Both the position numbers and the translations under genes were made by a program. Shown here one piece after another: positions 1-11,399 of a DNA stretch of 64,000 nt. The notes under the pieces were generated by a model. It searched no databases and was not told the DNA's origin. It saw only the letters and a program-made list of their open reading frames with translations. How positions within the stretch are numbered: the first letter of the stretch is position 1; each line of letters opens with the position of its first letter. The stretch is from Prosapia bicincta (lineage: Eukaryota > Arthropoda > Insecta > Hemiptera > Cercopidae), in contig JBAIZL010000001.1 in assembly GCA_036971475.1 (NCBI GenBank), forward strand, positions 138,913,192 to 138,977,191. The letters run 5' to 3'.

Positions 1-129
1 AGCGAAGAGACCTGAGTAAAAAAAGGAAGAAGGAAGGTTAGGTAGAACCTATAGGTGGAGAGTAAGGGACGTAGTAGTGGCCGAAGAGGGAGATTAAAGA
101 GAAATATTAGATGGAATAATAGCGCAGAT

Positions 130-420
130 GGACTTACCGGAAATAGGGGATCCTTTCTATCAAGATCATAGTGAGTAGGAAGAGGATAAAAGAGGGATTT
201 TAGGTAGAATTATGGCTTGCATGAGTAAGGTTGCCTACCTGAAATAGAGGATTCTGTCTTTCAGGGTCATAGAGAAACTCATATAAGAAGAGTATAACAA
301 AGAAAGGTTATGCACAATTATTCCTAGATGCCCAAGAACTCTTGCCCTTTCTTTCAAGATCATAGAAAGCCCCGTTTATGAAGAGCAGGAAAACTGCTCA
401 TTCCCTATCACCAAACGGGA
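130..420. repeat. Degenerate ~97-bp tandem repeat, about 3 units
   Basis: The motif CAAGATCATAG, with a TCCTTTC-like lead, recurs near 161, 262 (as CAGGGTCATAG) and 355, which gives spacings of about 101 and 93 bp. Each copy is followed by a purine-rich GAAGAG stretch. The units are strongly diverged, so this is an old array. No coding signal is seen. Confidence 0.45.
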
Positions 421-429
421 GTGTATTCC

Positions 430-880
430 TCATCTATATCACACACCACGTCTCATCTTCAGCACCTACCAGAGGGAAACGAATAAAGTCAAATAATAAA
501 AGGAATTTACCTTAAATTGAATGGAAATGTAACACTACACTATCTTATTCGCATAACATTGTTATCAGTTGGATTAGGTTGTTGTGTCAGTGATAACATG
601 TTTACATAAATAATACATTACACTGTATAGTGTGAAAAACAACTTAAATGTTTTCACAGATTAGTGAGAGATGAGTTGTCGTTTAGTATAATCCAGAGCT
701 TAGAGAAGAGAGGGAAATTACATCCACCTTAGACAAGATTTAATAATAACTCTACATATTTGTGATAACTGCTATCACTAAGGAGTCTTTAATCTTTTTG
801 GCTGTACATACAAATGACAAATTTATTTCGCCATTCTTTGAACTTGTTCATTATAGAAGGCGAATTCCATTGTATTGTTT
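430..880. other. AT-rich intergenic stretch, nothing recognised
   Basis: No repeat, RNA gene or convincing reading frame is seen. An 89-codon open frame starting near 762 runs into the 148-bp array that follows and shows no protein-like pattern. Confidence 0.5.
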
Positions 881-1700
881 AAAAACGCCCATCCAAATCA
901 ATTCACTTTCGTTATCCCATAGAAACGTTCTGTTTTTCTTATTTCGCACTTTACTGTATCTCCTATCGAAACCAAGTTGCTCTCTGTTTCTAGACAACAT
1001 GAGACATGATCTACCATCTCATAATTTCTGAAACTCCAATCCAAATGAATTTGTTTTTCATTTTCTGAAAGATAAGTTGTGTTTTTATTATTTGCTCTTT
1101 ACTGTACCTGTTATCAAAGCCAAGCTACTGTCTGTTTCTGGACAACAGGAGACATTATCTCCTATCTCGTACTTTCTGAAACTCCTAACCAATGCAATTC
1201 GCTTTCGTTATCCCAAGTAATCGAAACCAAGTTGATCTCTGTTTCTGGACAATAGGAGACATGATCTCCTATCTCATATCTTCTGAAACTCCAATCCAAA
1301 TGAATTTCCTTTCGTTATCCCATAGAAACGTTCCGTGTTTCTTATTTCACACTTTACTGTATCTCCTATCGAAACCAAGATGATATCTGTTTCTGGACAA
1401 TAGGAGACATGATCTTCTATCTCATATCTTCTAAAACTCCAATCCAAATGAATTTCCTTTCGTTATCCCATAGAAACGTTCCGTGTTTCTTATTTCACAC
1501 TTTACTGTATATCCAATCAAAACCAAGTTGCTCTCTGTTTCTGGACAACAGGAGACATTACCTCCTATGTCATAGTTTCTGAAACTCCAATCCTAATAAA
1601 TTTGGACAATTTCAATTTCCAATTCAAACAGTTTTCTGAAAGTCAAGCTGTGTGTCTATTATTTCAATCATTACTGAAATTCTTATTCAAGACATAATCG
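880..1700. repeat. 148-bp tandem repeat, about 5.5 units
   Basis: The block GAAACTCCAATCCAAATGAA, or a close variant, recurs near 882, 1030, 1178, 1285, 1433 and 1581. Spacing is 148 bp throughout except 1178 to 1285, where a unit has lost about 41 bp. Each unit also carries the phrase TCTGTTTCTGGACAA. The short open frames inside come from the repeat and are not genes. Confidence 0.85.
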
Positions 1701-2024
1701 TGAGACTAGAAAAGTTGTAGTATCGTAAAAAATTATCTGCAGACCTTATGCGACTTAGGAAAGCAGGAAACGTTTCATATTCGTCGAAACAAGCTGACAA
1801 CAAAACTCTTTATTGTTTAATTTTTCATTTTATATAATTGTATTAGTTATATTAATATAAATATATATTCATATAATTTTTAATTATACTAATTTTATTT
1901 TGTATATCTATAAATTAATTTTTCCTAAGTACATACTGACAATCAAGTTGTCATCATCAGTAACCAATTGTAACTTATAGAGCTCATGACTTTCGATGTC
2001 TAATAATTTGATTGTTCATTACAG
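1700..2024. other. AT-rich stretch with a partial hammerhead-like stem
   Basis: This is very AT-rich DNA, especially 1805-1925. On the minus strand, about 1937-1960 reads CTGATGA followed by a 6-bp stem (TGACAA/TTGTCA), but the GAAA that would complete a hammerhead core is absent. Nothing else is recognised. Confidence 0.35.
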
Positions 2025-2275
2025 TAATATACAGGAAAACAGTATTGAAAGTTTATGTTGTACAGTCTTGTTTCTTCAAACGAATATTTTCTATACATCT
2101 ATCCGACGGCCTGAAGACCATATGCCTGGCCAACCTACTCATCCAGCTATTTAAGCAGTTTACCACCCCTCTCGTTCTTCGATACTTGCGTGATGTCCAA
2201 CAGTTGCCGCACAAAGGATCAGTTTCAAGGGCAACGCCTCCTAGATCCGGCTCGCTCAAGGTGCAGAACCATTAT
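2025..2275 (+). other. Possible exon-like island, unassigned
   Basis: A locally GC-richer segment is bounded by a reasonable acceptor (TTCATTACAG ending at 2024; a second AG at 2034) and a strong donor (GTAAGT at 2276-2281). One forward frame is open from about 2012 to 2317, and a 68-codon frame is open on the other strand. Neither product resembles a family I know. It could be an untranslated or non-coding exon, or a fragment of an unrecognised mobile element. The call rests only on composition and two splice-like signals. Confidence 0.2.
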
Positions 2276-2281
2276 GTAAGT

Positions 2282-3237
2282 GTGTTTTTACGTGTTGCCT
2301 GGCCTTCGTCGATCTGACATTGTTAAAAATTTACCAAGATTAATTTCATAAAACTAAATTCCTGTCGCCAACACGTGACGATACAAACGACATCTTTTCA
2401 TTCCTATGCAGGTTACGATTACTTCATTTTTTCTTTAAATGCTATAACGGCTTCTAAATTTGTGCACAAACTAACTAGCGTTAAATATATTAAATACGTA
2501 ATTCACTATTTTGATATTTTTAACAGGTGCTTCTCACGCAACAAACAACAAATTCTCAGACGGGAACAAACTCAGCCTACGTAAACACGCGATGTTGTGG
2601 TCACCTGTTTACAAATATGTTTTGCGCGATATTTTCCATTTTTGTTTTTCAACTTATTACTGCTACTAAAATAGAAATTACAGTTGGTGTCAGCAATTTT
2701 ATTTTCAAACGTTCTTAGAAATAATGTTTGTTTCTTATATTAACGATTACTTTGAACAACATTTTCTAAATAATTCTTTTGCTTTTCAAGCTGCATTTAA
2801 CTGCCACGAGGCGTAACGAACAACACGGATCAAGCCACATTGCTCTAGCCACTGTTTCTGTTACCGTTCCATAAGGTTAACACTAAACCAAACACTGCAT
2901 TTGCAAAGTGGGAAGTAATAAGACATATCCTAATACAAACAATACAAATGTGGAGGTGGAAGGCCCCTAGAAAACATGAAGCGGGAACACAAAAAGATTT
3001 ATACATTTAGCTGTTCCCAAAATTTGGCAAACGACATTATTAAGGTTGACGAACAGATAGATCTATTTTTAAAGCTCTACAGTCCTCCAAGAAATGGCAT
3101 TTTGTTAACGACAAATATGCATTAAACAATCGTTTTCATTGGAGATGAAAAGTTCTTAAAATGAACTAGTTCCGGAAAAAGAACTATAAAGAGCGACCTT
3201 TGTTTTGGTGGTTCTACCCGTTTGCTATGAATAGAGA
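2282..3237. other. AT-rich intergenic stretch, nothing recognised
   Basis: No repeat structure or protein-like frame is seen. The short open frames at 2375-2584 and 2527-2718 have low-complexity composition. Confidence 0.5.
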
Positions 3238-3289
3238 AGGCTCTCTCTCTCCCTTCTCTCTCCCTCCCTTCTCTCTTTCTCCCTCCCTA

Positions 3290-3341
<52 letters not shown>
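3238..3341 (+). repeat. (CT)n microsatellite
   Basis: An imperfect CT/CCT run leads into an uninterrupted CT dinucleotide tract of roughly 45 bp at 3293-3340. It produces spurious Ser/Leu and Glu/Arg frames on the two strands. Confidence 0.95.
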
Positions 3342-3344
<3 letters not shown>

Positions 3345-3664
3345 GCATGCATAAGAAATGTGGTACAGATCAGATGACTCGTTCTTACTAGTAGACGATG
3401 CAGGGCAACATTCTGTGTAGCTCTTGAATACATCAGACCCAGCATAGACACCAATTGCAAATGTGTCATAGACTTATTATGGCAATACTTCAATACGGCA
3501 ACAGTCATATTACTAAGAAACCTTTTACAGCGTAAATTACATAATATCGCTCGCCTACTTGTGACTACTCTTCCACAAAATGTAATTGCAGCTACAATTA
3601 TTACTGGTAATATCAGATCAGAACCGGTTCCTCGCGTAGCAAAGATCCTCCGACTTATTCTTTT
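3342..3664. other. Unique sequence, nothing recognised
   Basis: This lies between the CT microsatellite and the 38-bp array. No repeat or coding signal is seen. Confidence 0.5.
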
Positions 3665-5556
3665 CAGTATATTTTCCTGGCAATTAAAAGTATGTTTTTG
3701 CCCTGATAATTAACATATTACATTTCCTCATGGCTAATTCTTATGCAGCCTATTCTATAGTGAGTACGCGTTCAAAGTTGATTTATTTTACCACTTGAGG
3801 GTGTACGCGATCAATTTGATTTATTTTACCACTTGAGGGAGTACGCGTTCAAGTAGATTTATCTTACCACTTGAGGGAGTACGCGTTCAAGTTGATTTAT
3901 TTTACCAATTGATGGAGTACGCTTTCAAGTTGATTTATTTTACCAATTGAGGGAGTACGCTTTCAAGTTGATTTATCTTACCACTTGAGGGAGTATTTTT
4001 CCTGGCAATTAAAAGTATGTTTTTGATCTGATAAATAACATATTACATTTCCTCATGGCTATTTCTTATGCAGCCTATTCTATAATGAGCACGCGTTCAA
4101 GTTGATTTATTTTACCACTTGAGGGAGTACGCGTTCAAGTTGATTTATTTTACCAATTTAGGGAGAACGCGTTCAAGTTGATTTATTTTACCACTTGAGG
4201 GAGTACGCGTTCAAGTTGATTTATTTTACCAATTGAGGGAGTACGCTTTCAAGTTCATTTATCTTACCACTTGAGGGAGTACGCGTTCAAGTTGATTTAT
4301 CTTACCACTTGAGGGAGTACGCGTTCAAGTTGATTTATCTTACCACTTGAGGGAGTACGCGTTCAAGTTGATTTATCTTACCACTTGAGGGAGTACGCGT
4401 TCAAGTTGATTTATCTTACCACTTGAGGGAGTACGCGTTCAAGTTGATTTATTTTACCAATTGATGGAGTACGCTTTCAAGTTGATTTATTTTACCAATT
4501 GAGGGAGTACGCTTTCAAGTTGATTTATCTTACCACTTGAGGGAGTATTTTTCCCTGCAATTAAAAGTATGTTTTTGATCTGATAAATAACATATTACAT
4601 TTCCTCATGGCTATTTCTTATGCAGCCTATTCTATAATGAGCACGCGTTCAAGTTGATTTATTTTACCACTTGAGGGAGTACGCGTTCAAGTTGATTTAT
4701 TTTACCAATTTAGGGAGAACGCGTTCAAGTTGATTTATTTTACCACTTGAGGGAGTACGCGTTCAAGTTGATTTATTTTACCAATTGAGGGAGTACGCTT
4801 TCAAGTTCATTTATCTTACCACTTGAGGGAGTATTTTTCCTGGCAATTAAAAGTATGTTTTTGATCTGATAAATAACATATTACATTTCCTCATGGCTAT
4901 TTCTTATGCAGCCTATTCTATAATGAGCACGCGTTCAAGTTGATTTATTTTACCACTTGAGGGAGTACGCGTTCAAGTTGATTTATTTTACCAATTGAGG
5001 GAGAACGTGTTCAAGTTGATTTATTTTACCACTTGAGGGAGTACGCGTTCAAGTTGATTTATTTTACCAATTGAGGGAGTACGCTTTCAAGTTCATTTAT
5101 CTTACCACTTGAGGGAGTATTTTTCCTGGCAATTAAAAGTATGTTTTTGATCTGATAAATAACATATTACATTTCCTCATGGCTATTTCTTATGCAGCCT
5201 ATTCTATAATGAGCACGCGTTCAAGTTGATTTATTTTACCACTTGAGGGAGTACGCGTTCAAGTTGATTTATTTTACCAATTGAAGGAGAACGCGTTCAA
5301 GTTGATTTATTTTACCACTTGAGGGAGTACGCGTTCAAGTTGATTTATTTTACCAATTGAGGGAGAACGCGTTCAAGTTGATTTATTTTACCACTTGAGG
5401 GAGTACGCGTTCAAGTTGATTTATTTTACCAATTTAGGGAGTACGCTTTCAAGTTGATTTATTTTACTAATTGAGGGTGTAGGCTTTCAAATTGATTTAT
5501 TTTATCACTTGAGGAAGTACACGTTCAAGTTGATTTATTTTTCCGCTTGAGGGAAG
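3665..5556 (+). repeat. Nested 38-bp minisatellite within a ~286-bp higher-order repeat
   Basis: The basic unit is 38 bp, containing TACGCGTTCAAGTTGATTTA followed by TTTTACCACTTGAGG. Most units carry ACGCGT; variants have ACGCTT, or CCAATTGA in place of CCACTTGA. A ~105-bp non-repetitive block (TTTTTCCTGGCAATTAAAAG to TCTATAATGAGCACG) interrupts the array at about 3667, 3993, 4545, 4833 and 5118. This gives higher-order units of about 286 bp, except for a longer one (~553 bp) where 38-bp units expanded. Arrangement of the variants is conserved between higher-order units, so amplification occurred at both scales. Confidence 0.93.
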
Positions 5557-5760
5557 AACAATCACTATACATTTAAATTTTTAATAAAAGTGAAGCAAAT
5601 AAAGCTGTTTTTGTTAGAAAATGGCTTCCCAAATGAAATTCTAGTACTGTATTTCATATAATCATGTAGAAAACTTGATTGGATTAAATAAACATATTCA
5701 ATAATCCCTAAACGTGGATGCCAGACTATACTGTATTACTTGGATAAAGAGTAGGTGTAC
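5557..5760. other. Unique AT-rich stretch
   Basis: This separates the 38-bp array from the MITE that starts at 5761. Nothing is recognised. Confidence 0.5.
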
Positions 5761-6122
5761 TGTCACCGGCACACGACAAGAACACTGTCCCAACGCAGAG
5801 AAAAACTGTAAAGTCATTCCCAAAAACATTTCTAACACAAAATCTTAGATTTACAGAAAATTACAATGCAGTAACGGAATCGTATATAATTTATTTTGTA
5901 CACCCTCTCTTTTTTAAAATGAGTACTTTTATCTATCTCTAAATACTAGCTATCTCTAACTATCTATCTCGTACTTATTTTACTTACTAAAATATAGCTA
6001 CTGTACTAAAATACTACCGTACGGTTAGGTTATGTTTGTAAGTCAGAAATACGCAGCGCATGCGCAGAACTAAAAACCGAGCGTGTAGAAACACCAGGGC
6101 CTCTCTTCGTGCGCCGGTGACA
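5761..6122 (+). mobile_element. MITE-like element, TGTCACCGGC termini (copy 1)
   Basis: A 362-bp segment begins TGTCACCGGCACACGA and ends with the inverse of TGTCACCGGCGCACGA, an imperfect terminal inverted repeat of about 16-20 bp. A reverse-complement relative lies at 40164-40498. The two share internal blocks, including the ACCGTACGGTTAGGTTATG stretch and a GCGCATGC-containing core. No convincing target-site duplication is seen and there is no coding capacity. The superfamily is not assigned. Confidence 0.75.
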
Positions 6123-6780
6123 CGAAGCGCCCATATCAGAAGCGATACCACCTTTGATTCACTATCTAAATTTAATCTTTATATTTTATAAAACATAACC
6201 TAACCTCGTCACAATGTTTATTGCAGAACAGGTGTATTGAATTATATAAGATAATAAGTATATAAGATAATATAGGTATAATGAAGAGCATATCAGCGTT
6301 AACTTTTTATTCCAGAACAGAATATTTCCACATTAGGAATCTACTCATTATTTCCGAATTCGGATATCTCCAGGTATTACTTATGGAAAGTAACAAGCTA
6401 ATTTTGAGGGTAGACACTTCATTTAGAAGCAAATAACATCCGTTTTATAACAAGCGATAAATGCAGCAGACATTGTATTTGTTTTATTTTAATGCAAACA
6501 CATAAATCCAATTAATGACGATAAGAGTAAAACGGAAGTCTGGATATAAATAACATAAATCGACCAAAGTGCGTCAATAGTGGGAGTGCCACAATCGATC
6601 TTTAACTTCGGCAAGTCGATGCTTAACGTCACAAGGTCTGCCGGTAACGCCTTGATTTCTTAATTCACTTTAATACAACGAGAAGCAAAAATAACCGGTC
6701 ACTAATCGTCCACTAACCGGTCGTTGTGTTTTCACATTTCGACGTGTCTCGACTTAAGGCTGTTAACTTATAAAGGGATG
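6123..6780. other. Unique sequence, nothing recognised
   Basis: AT-rich, with no repeat and no convincing frame. The phrase TGTCTCGACTTAAG near 6746 reappears near 7226, suggesting a small old duplication around the dispersed repeat at 6780-7110. Confidence 0.4.
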
Positions 6781-7110
6781 AGTTTATGCCCGACCAGAAC
6801 CAAGTCACTGTTCTAAGGGTCCGAATGCACTACCTGGACAGAACTAACCAGACGGAGTATTGAAGGTACGGAAAATTTGGCCATGGTCTGGAGTAGTTCC
6901 GAGCAGTTCTGGAAACGTTCTGGTTGGAGTTCGTCTCATCCCGGGGGTGGGCGTGTCACCAGTCCAGGCCTTACAAAAAAGTTGCAGACTGGTACCACGG
7001 GTCGTGCTCCGAGTTCCCTGACTCGTGCCTGACGCTATACACCCGGGGTGAGTCACGAGTGATAGAGGATTCAAATGTTTAACTCTAAGATTTCCCCCAT
7101 TAAGCATCTA
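6780..7110 (-). repeat. Dispersed repeat, copy 1 (related to 36.8 and 43.3 kb)
   Basis: The reverse complement matches 43210-43620 in several ordered blocks: CCCGTGGTACCAGTCT, then CCTGGGACGAGACGAAC (here CCGGGATGAGACGAAC), then a GTTAGTTC-GTCCA-GTAGT block. A shorter part of the last block also matches about 36868-36915. This is GC-richer than its surroundings. An 87-codon minus-strand frame inside shows no known family. It could be a SINE or another non-autonomous repeat, but no promoter boxes or target duplication are seen. Confidence 0.55.
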
Positions 7111-8588
7111 TCTTTGAGTTACTGTGGCTAAGATGTAAGAGCCGAGAGCCTCTAAGTCATGGATTTTCTTCTATTCACCATCTCGCATTCTTATTACAAA
7201 CTATCTTATAACACACTGGCTAATGTCTCGACTTAAGTGCAATGGCAATGAGTTGGGCGACATTATTAAGCAGCGGTGTCCGTCTGTTTACGATCTTTAG
7301 ACAATTTGCACGTACTTACTGTAACCAGAGATCGGTGTTTTGTTGTGTCCTCTCTCGTAAACCTCGTTTGTCTCTCGTTATCCTTTGGTAGTTTGCTATA
7401 TTTGATTTCTTGTGATTCATAGGGGAAAATTATATACTTAGGTTATCATCTCCTGATGGTAATATAGAAAAAATGCCGTGGTCTGGGATATGATAAAGAA
7501 TTGTGAGCTTTTTCAATAAATAAAATTAAACCACTCCCTCCTTCCCATTTGCATGTGGAAAAAATAGATGAATTAAACTCTATCATCCGTTTCTATTTAA
7601 AGTAGATGCAAAGTTCAGGCTTCACAAACTGTTGGTATAAAATCATTCCACTGCAAACATAAGTAGGGCACAAGTATATAAATCTACTTACTTACAGTGT
7701 CCTTATAAGGTTGAAACTTCCCATCAAACTAAATTATATATGTTGCAAATTGCTTGGAGCCACTACAAATAAGCGTTAATTCGAATGTTTTAACAATACG
7801 TTATAAAATTGTAGAGGTTCAAAGTGAATGCACATCGTTAGTTACATCATAGTCGAAACCTAGAAAGTTATTTTTTTTACTGAAAAACAAACTGTTCAGT
7901 TGAAACAATGACTAACTACTAAATGATTCATTAATTTTGTGTGTTTTAAGGTAAGGAGCTGCTCCAAAGGGGTTTGGTACATAACCTATATCATTCGAAG
8001 TGCGCCAATATCAAGGCCATCAGGAGGGGTTGTGCAATTACCACCCCTACGTTAGTCCCGTCAGAAGTGTTAAAAGTGTGATCAACCATACATGTTACAT
8101 ATTACACTTGCTTCTATGCTAGAAGTACAATACTGTTTGGTATTTCTTTACAAATATTCAGTTTTTAAACCTTGATTTTACTGCTAATATAGACGCAAGT
8201 GTTTAGGGTTAGTTTAAACTCGTTATACTAGAGTTTTACCTTCCCACCCAGAAAACCTCCTGCCTTGTAGATACCCTCCTACATCCAGCCTTTACCAGAA
8301 GCCCTATTCCCATATTCCTACCCGCAGCCACTGTCCGTGACAAACGCTGCAATACCTCGGGGGGGTCACCAAATCCCCTCCTGCTCTGACTAACTGACTA
8401 TGCTAGAGCTGGTACGCTGCCACTGGCAGAGTAGTGCCTTGCTCACTTCGTTATTTAGCTAATATTCTGCAACCTAAAACTATACAAATTCAGCCGCTTC
8501 ATGACTATATCAATATAGGAATTGTATAATCGCAGCGCGGCTCACTTGTTAAATGGTTTATTCGCTGTTTCACGACTTTTTCTTACTG
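7111..8588. other. Unique sequence with a C-rich tract
   Basis: Mostly AT-rich and unremarkable. About 8235-8420 is pyrimidine-rich, with clustered CCC runs and a GGGGGG tract near 8359. No gene is recognised. Confidence 0.4.
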
Positions 8589-9366
8589 TGTTTTACGTTG
8601 TACATCTCTGTAGTTCACCCTTAGTGTTTCACTGTCAGAAATGTAAGAGTTTTATGCAGCTAGTGGAATTCCATGTTACTCGATTGTTTTACGTTGTACA
8701 TCTCTGTAGTTCACCCTTCGTGTTTCACTGTCAGAAATCTAAGAGTTTTATGCAGCTAGTGAAATTCCATGTTACTCGATTGTTTTACGTTGTACATCTC
8801 TGTAGTTCACCCTTCGTGTTTCACTGTCAGAAATCTAAGAGTTTTATGCAGCTAGTGGAATTCCATATTACTCGATTGTTTTACGTTGTACATCTCTGTA
8901 GTTCACCCTTCGTGTTTCACTGTCAGAAATCTAAGAGTTTTATGCAGCTAGTGGAATTCCATGTTACTCGATTGTTTTACGTTGTACATCTCTGTAGTTC
9001 ACCCTTCGTGTTTCACTGTCAGAAATCTAAGAGTTTTATGCAGCTAGTGGAATTCCATGTTACTCGATTGTTTTACGTTGTACATCTCTGTAGTTCACCC
9101 TCCGTGTTTCACTGTCAGAAATCTAAGAGTTTTATGCAGCTAGTGGAATTCCATGTTACTCGATTGTTTTACGTTGTACATCTCTGTAGTTCACCCTTCG
9201 TGTTTCACTGTCAGAAATCTAAGAGTTTTATGCAGCTAGTGGAATTCCATGTTACTCGATTGTTTTACGTTGTACATCTCTGTAGTTCACCCTTAGTGTT
9301 TCACTGTCAGAAATCTAAGAGTTTTATGCAGCTAGTGGAATTCCATGTTACTCGATTGTTTTACGT
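8589..9366 (+). repeat. 96-bp tandem repeat, 8 units
   Basis: TGTTTTACGTTGTACATCTC recurs every 96 bp, starting at 8589 and 8685. Because 96 is a multiple of three and one phase lacks stop codons, the array is a single open frame, part of a 326-codon frame from 8522 to 9502. It encodes a 32-residue repeat containing FYVVHLCSSP and SKSFMQLVEF. The first and last units share variants absent from inner units. Repeats are almost identical at DNA level, including third codon positions, which favours recent satellite amplification over a selected protein. There is no signal peptide or known domain. Confidence 0.9.
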
Positions 9367-9930
9367 ATCTTCAAACGAGCAGGCTCAACATATGATTGTA
9401 ACAAGAACAATAAAGCATATGGAGACGTTTTGGAGGACGAAAGAAAGCCGAACTATGTGTCCATTTATTGGTTCGCGAAGAAAAGAAGTATCAGGAAAAT
9501 GAAGGAACTTATACGGAGGGATCATTTGATTGAAGGAAGTCTGGTAAAGGCAGAGAGACATAATATCATGAAAAATGTATCCCTTTTTAAAGTCACAGGA
9601 TTTCTTCAGAAAGCTTGTACGACTTTCTAATCAGACATGTAATTCCTCTCCACACTCTACGGACCTAAACGAGCTGAAAGTATGAAAACGTTTTTTTTTT
9701 TCAATAAGAATTTAATTTTTGGTTACTAAACTGGAATTACAACTTAGAGTCTTAAATATTTCCAGCTGGAAATTAAACGTCTACAGCGAATCCATAAGAA
9801 AAAAAACTGCAGTGTTTCCGCAACGCTGGGAAATACAAACACGTTTCCTAATGACCAGATTGCATTGCCGTCCTTTCCAATAAGAGTTGCATGTCCAAAC
9901 CGATGTCGAAATCAAGATATATTTTCGCGT
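9367..9930. other. Unique sequence after the 96-bp array
   Basis: The open frame of the array continues into unique sequence until 9502, and an overlapping 66-codon frame covers 9430-9630. Both are rich in Lys, Arg and Glu but match nothing recognised. The rest is AT-rich. Confidence 0.35.
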
Positions 9931-10060
9931 GACTGCATCTGCGACGAATCATTTGGAACAATAACAGTTAGGATCTGTTGAATGTTAGGATCTGTGGCCA
10001 CGTTTGCACGATGTGACAACAGCGTTACGTCGACACAACGCACGCAGCAGCAACGTATCT
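9930..10060 (+). repeat. Dispersed repeat, direct copy at 14.83 kb
   Basis: The series GACGAATCA-TTG-AAC, then TCTGTTG, then GCCACGT, then CGATGTGACAACA, then a CGTTGAC-like block (here CGTCGAC) recurs in the same order and orientation at 14830-14930, with several substitutions and small gaps. No coding signal is seen. Confidence 0.5.
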
Positions 10061-10308
10061 TTTGTAATAAAGTATTGTGCCGAAGCACGCAGATGTTCAT
10101 TGACGTAATATTAAAGAGGTTAATAGCATCTGACAGTGTTTCTTGGAAAAACTCGGCGCTACACACTTGTGCTGTCTAAAACTAAATAGCAAATTACTAT
10201 TGCTATAATATTTTAGCCAACAACCGCAATCATTTCTACATAATAGGTGAATTGATGTATGTAATGTAATTACGCATCAATGAACAATAATGCAAATAAA
10301 ATACATAC

Positions 10309-10340
10309 GTGTTTCAATGCCCAAGTCGTCATCCTCAATG
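10309..10340 (-). other. Decayed hammerhead-like motif
   Basis: On the minus strand the segment reads TTGAGGA, a 16-base spacer, then GAAAC. It resembles the CTGANGA-stem-GAAA motifs at 14.0-14.1 kb, with the first core base changed and a poor central stem. It is probably a relic of the same repeat family. Confidence 0.25.
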
Positions 10341-10494
10341 ATAAAAACTATACTTTGCATCAAGTAAAATATAATAGTTTTCCATCACGCGCTCATAGTC
10401 CACCGGTCACTTTTTAGAAAATATCGAAATTGCTCCAAAGTCAGTACGAATAAAAGATGTTCCTGTAACCTTTATAATTTTCATTGAATAGTTG

Positions 10495-11398
10495 GTCTGA
10501 AACGTGTCTCGTCCCGGAGGCGAGCTGGTAAGGTCCTTGAGCTCTTACACTCGATCCTGGTGACGCAAGTCGCCTGGATTGTGCAGCGGAAAGTTTTAGA
10601 TTCGACTCGTGGTAGCAACGTGTCTCGTCCCGGAGGCGAGCCGGTAAGGTCCTTGAGCTCTTACACTCGATCCTGGTGACGCAAGTCGCCTGGATTGTGC
10701 AGCGGAAAGTTTTAGATTCGACTCGTGGTAGCAACGTGTCTCGTCCCGGAGGCGGGCCGGTAACGTCTCAGCGTTACAATAAGGTCCTTGAGCTCTTACA
10801 TACTGATACCACGGGCCTTGTAGTCAAACCACTCGATCCTGGTGACGCAAGTCGCCTGGATTGTGCAGCGGAGAGTTTTAGATTCGACTCGTGGTAGCAA
10901 CGTATCTCGTCCCGGAGGCGGGCCGGTGACGTCTCGGCGTTACAATAAGGTCCTTGAGCTCTTACATACTGATACCACGGGCCTTGTAGTCAAACCACTC
11001 GATCCTGGTGACGCAAGTCGCCTGGGTTGGGCAGCGGAGAGTTTTAGATTCGACTCGTGTTAGCAACGTGTCTCGTCCCGGAGGCTGGCCGGTAACGTCT
11101 CAACGTTACAATAAGGTCCTTGAGCTCTTACATACTGATACCACGGGCCTTGTAGTCAAACCACTCGATCCTGGTGACGCAAGTCGCCTGGGTTGGGCAG
11201 CGGAGAGTTTTAGATTCGACTCGTGGTAGCAACGTGTCTCGTCCCGGAGGCGGGCCGGTGACGTCTCGGCGTTACAATAAGGTCCTTGAGCTCTTACATA
11301 CTGATATCACTGGCCTTGGAGTCAAGCCACTCGATCCTGGTGACGCAAATCGCCTGGGCTGTGCAGCAGAGAGTTTGAGATTCAACTCGTGGTAGCAT
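10495..11398 (+). repeat. Tandem array with 116-bp and 166-bp units
   Basis: TCGATCCTGGTGACGCAAGT recurs near 10551, 10667, 10833, 10999, 11165 and 11331. The first interval is 116 bp and the rest 166 bp. The long unit contains an extra ~50 bp, including ACTGATACCACGGGCCTTG, and a duplicated GTCCTTGAGCTCTTACA context. The array has one length class at its left edge and another through the body. Four 73-codon frames, one per long unit, are by-products. A box-B-like GATTCGACTC lies in each unit, but no convincing tRNA fold is seen. Confidence 0.92.
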
Positions 11399-11399
11399 T

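Noticed and set aside
3665..5556. CRISPR-like array
   Set aside because: The regular spacing is a direct tandem repeat without unique spacers, in eukaryotic DNA.
6844..7107. 87-codon minus-strand frame
   Set aside because: It lies wholly inside a dispersed repeat and has no family resemblance.
10676..11395. Four 73-codon frames
   Set aside because: They repeat with the 166-bp unit and overlap one another.
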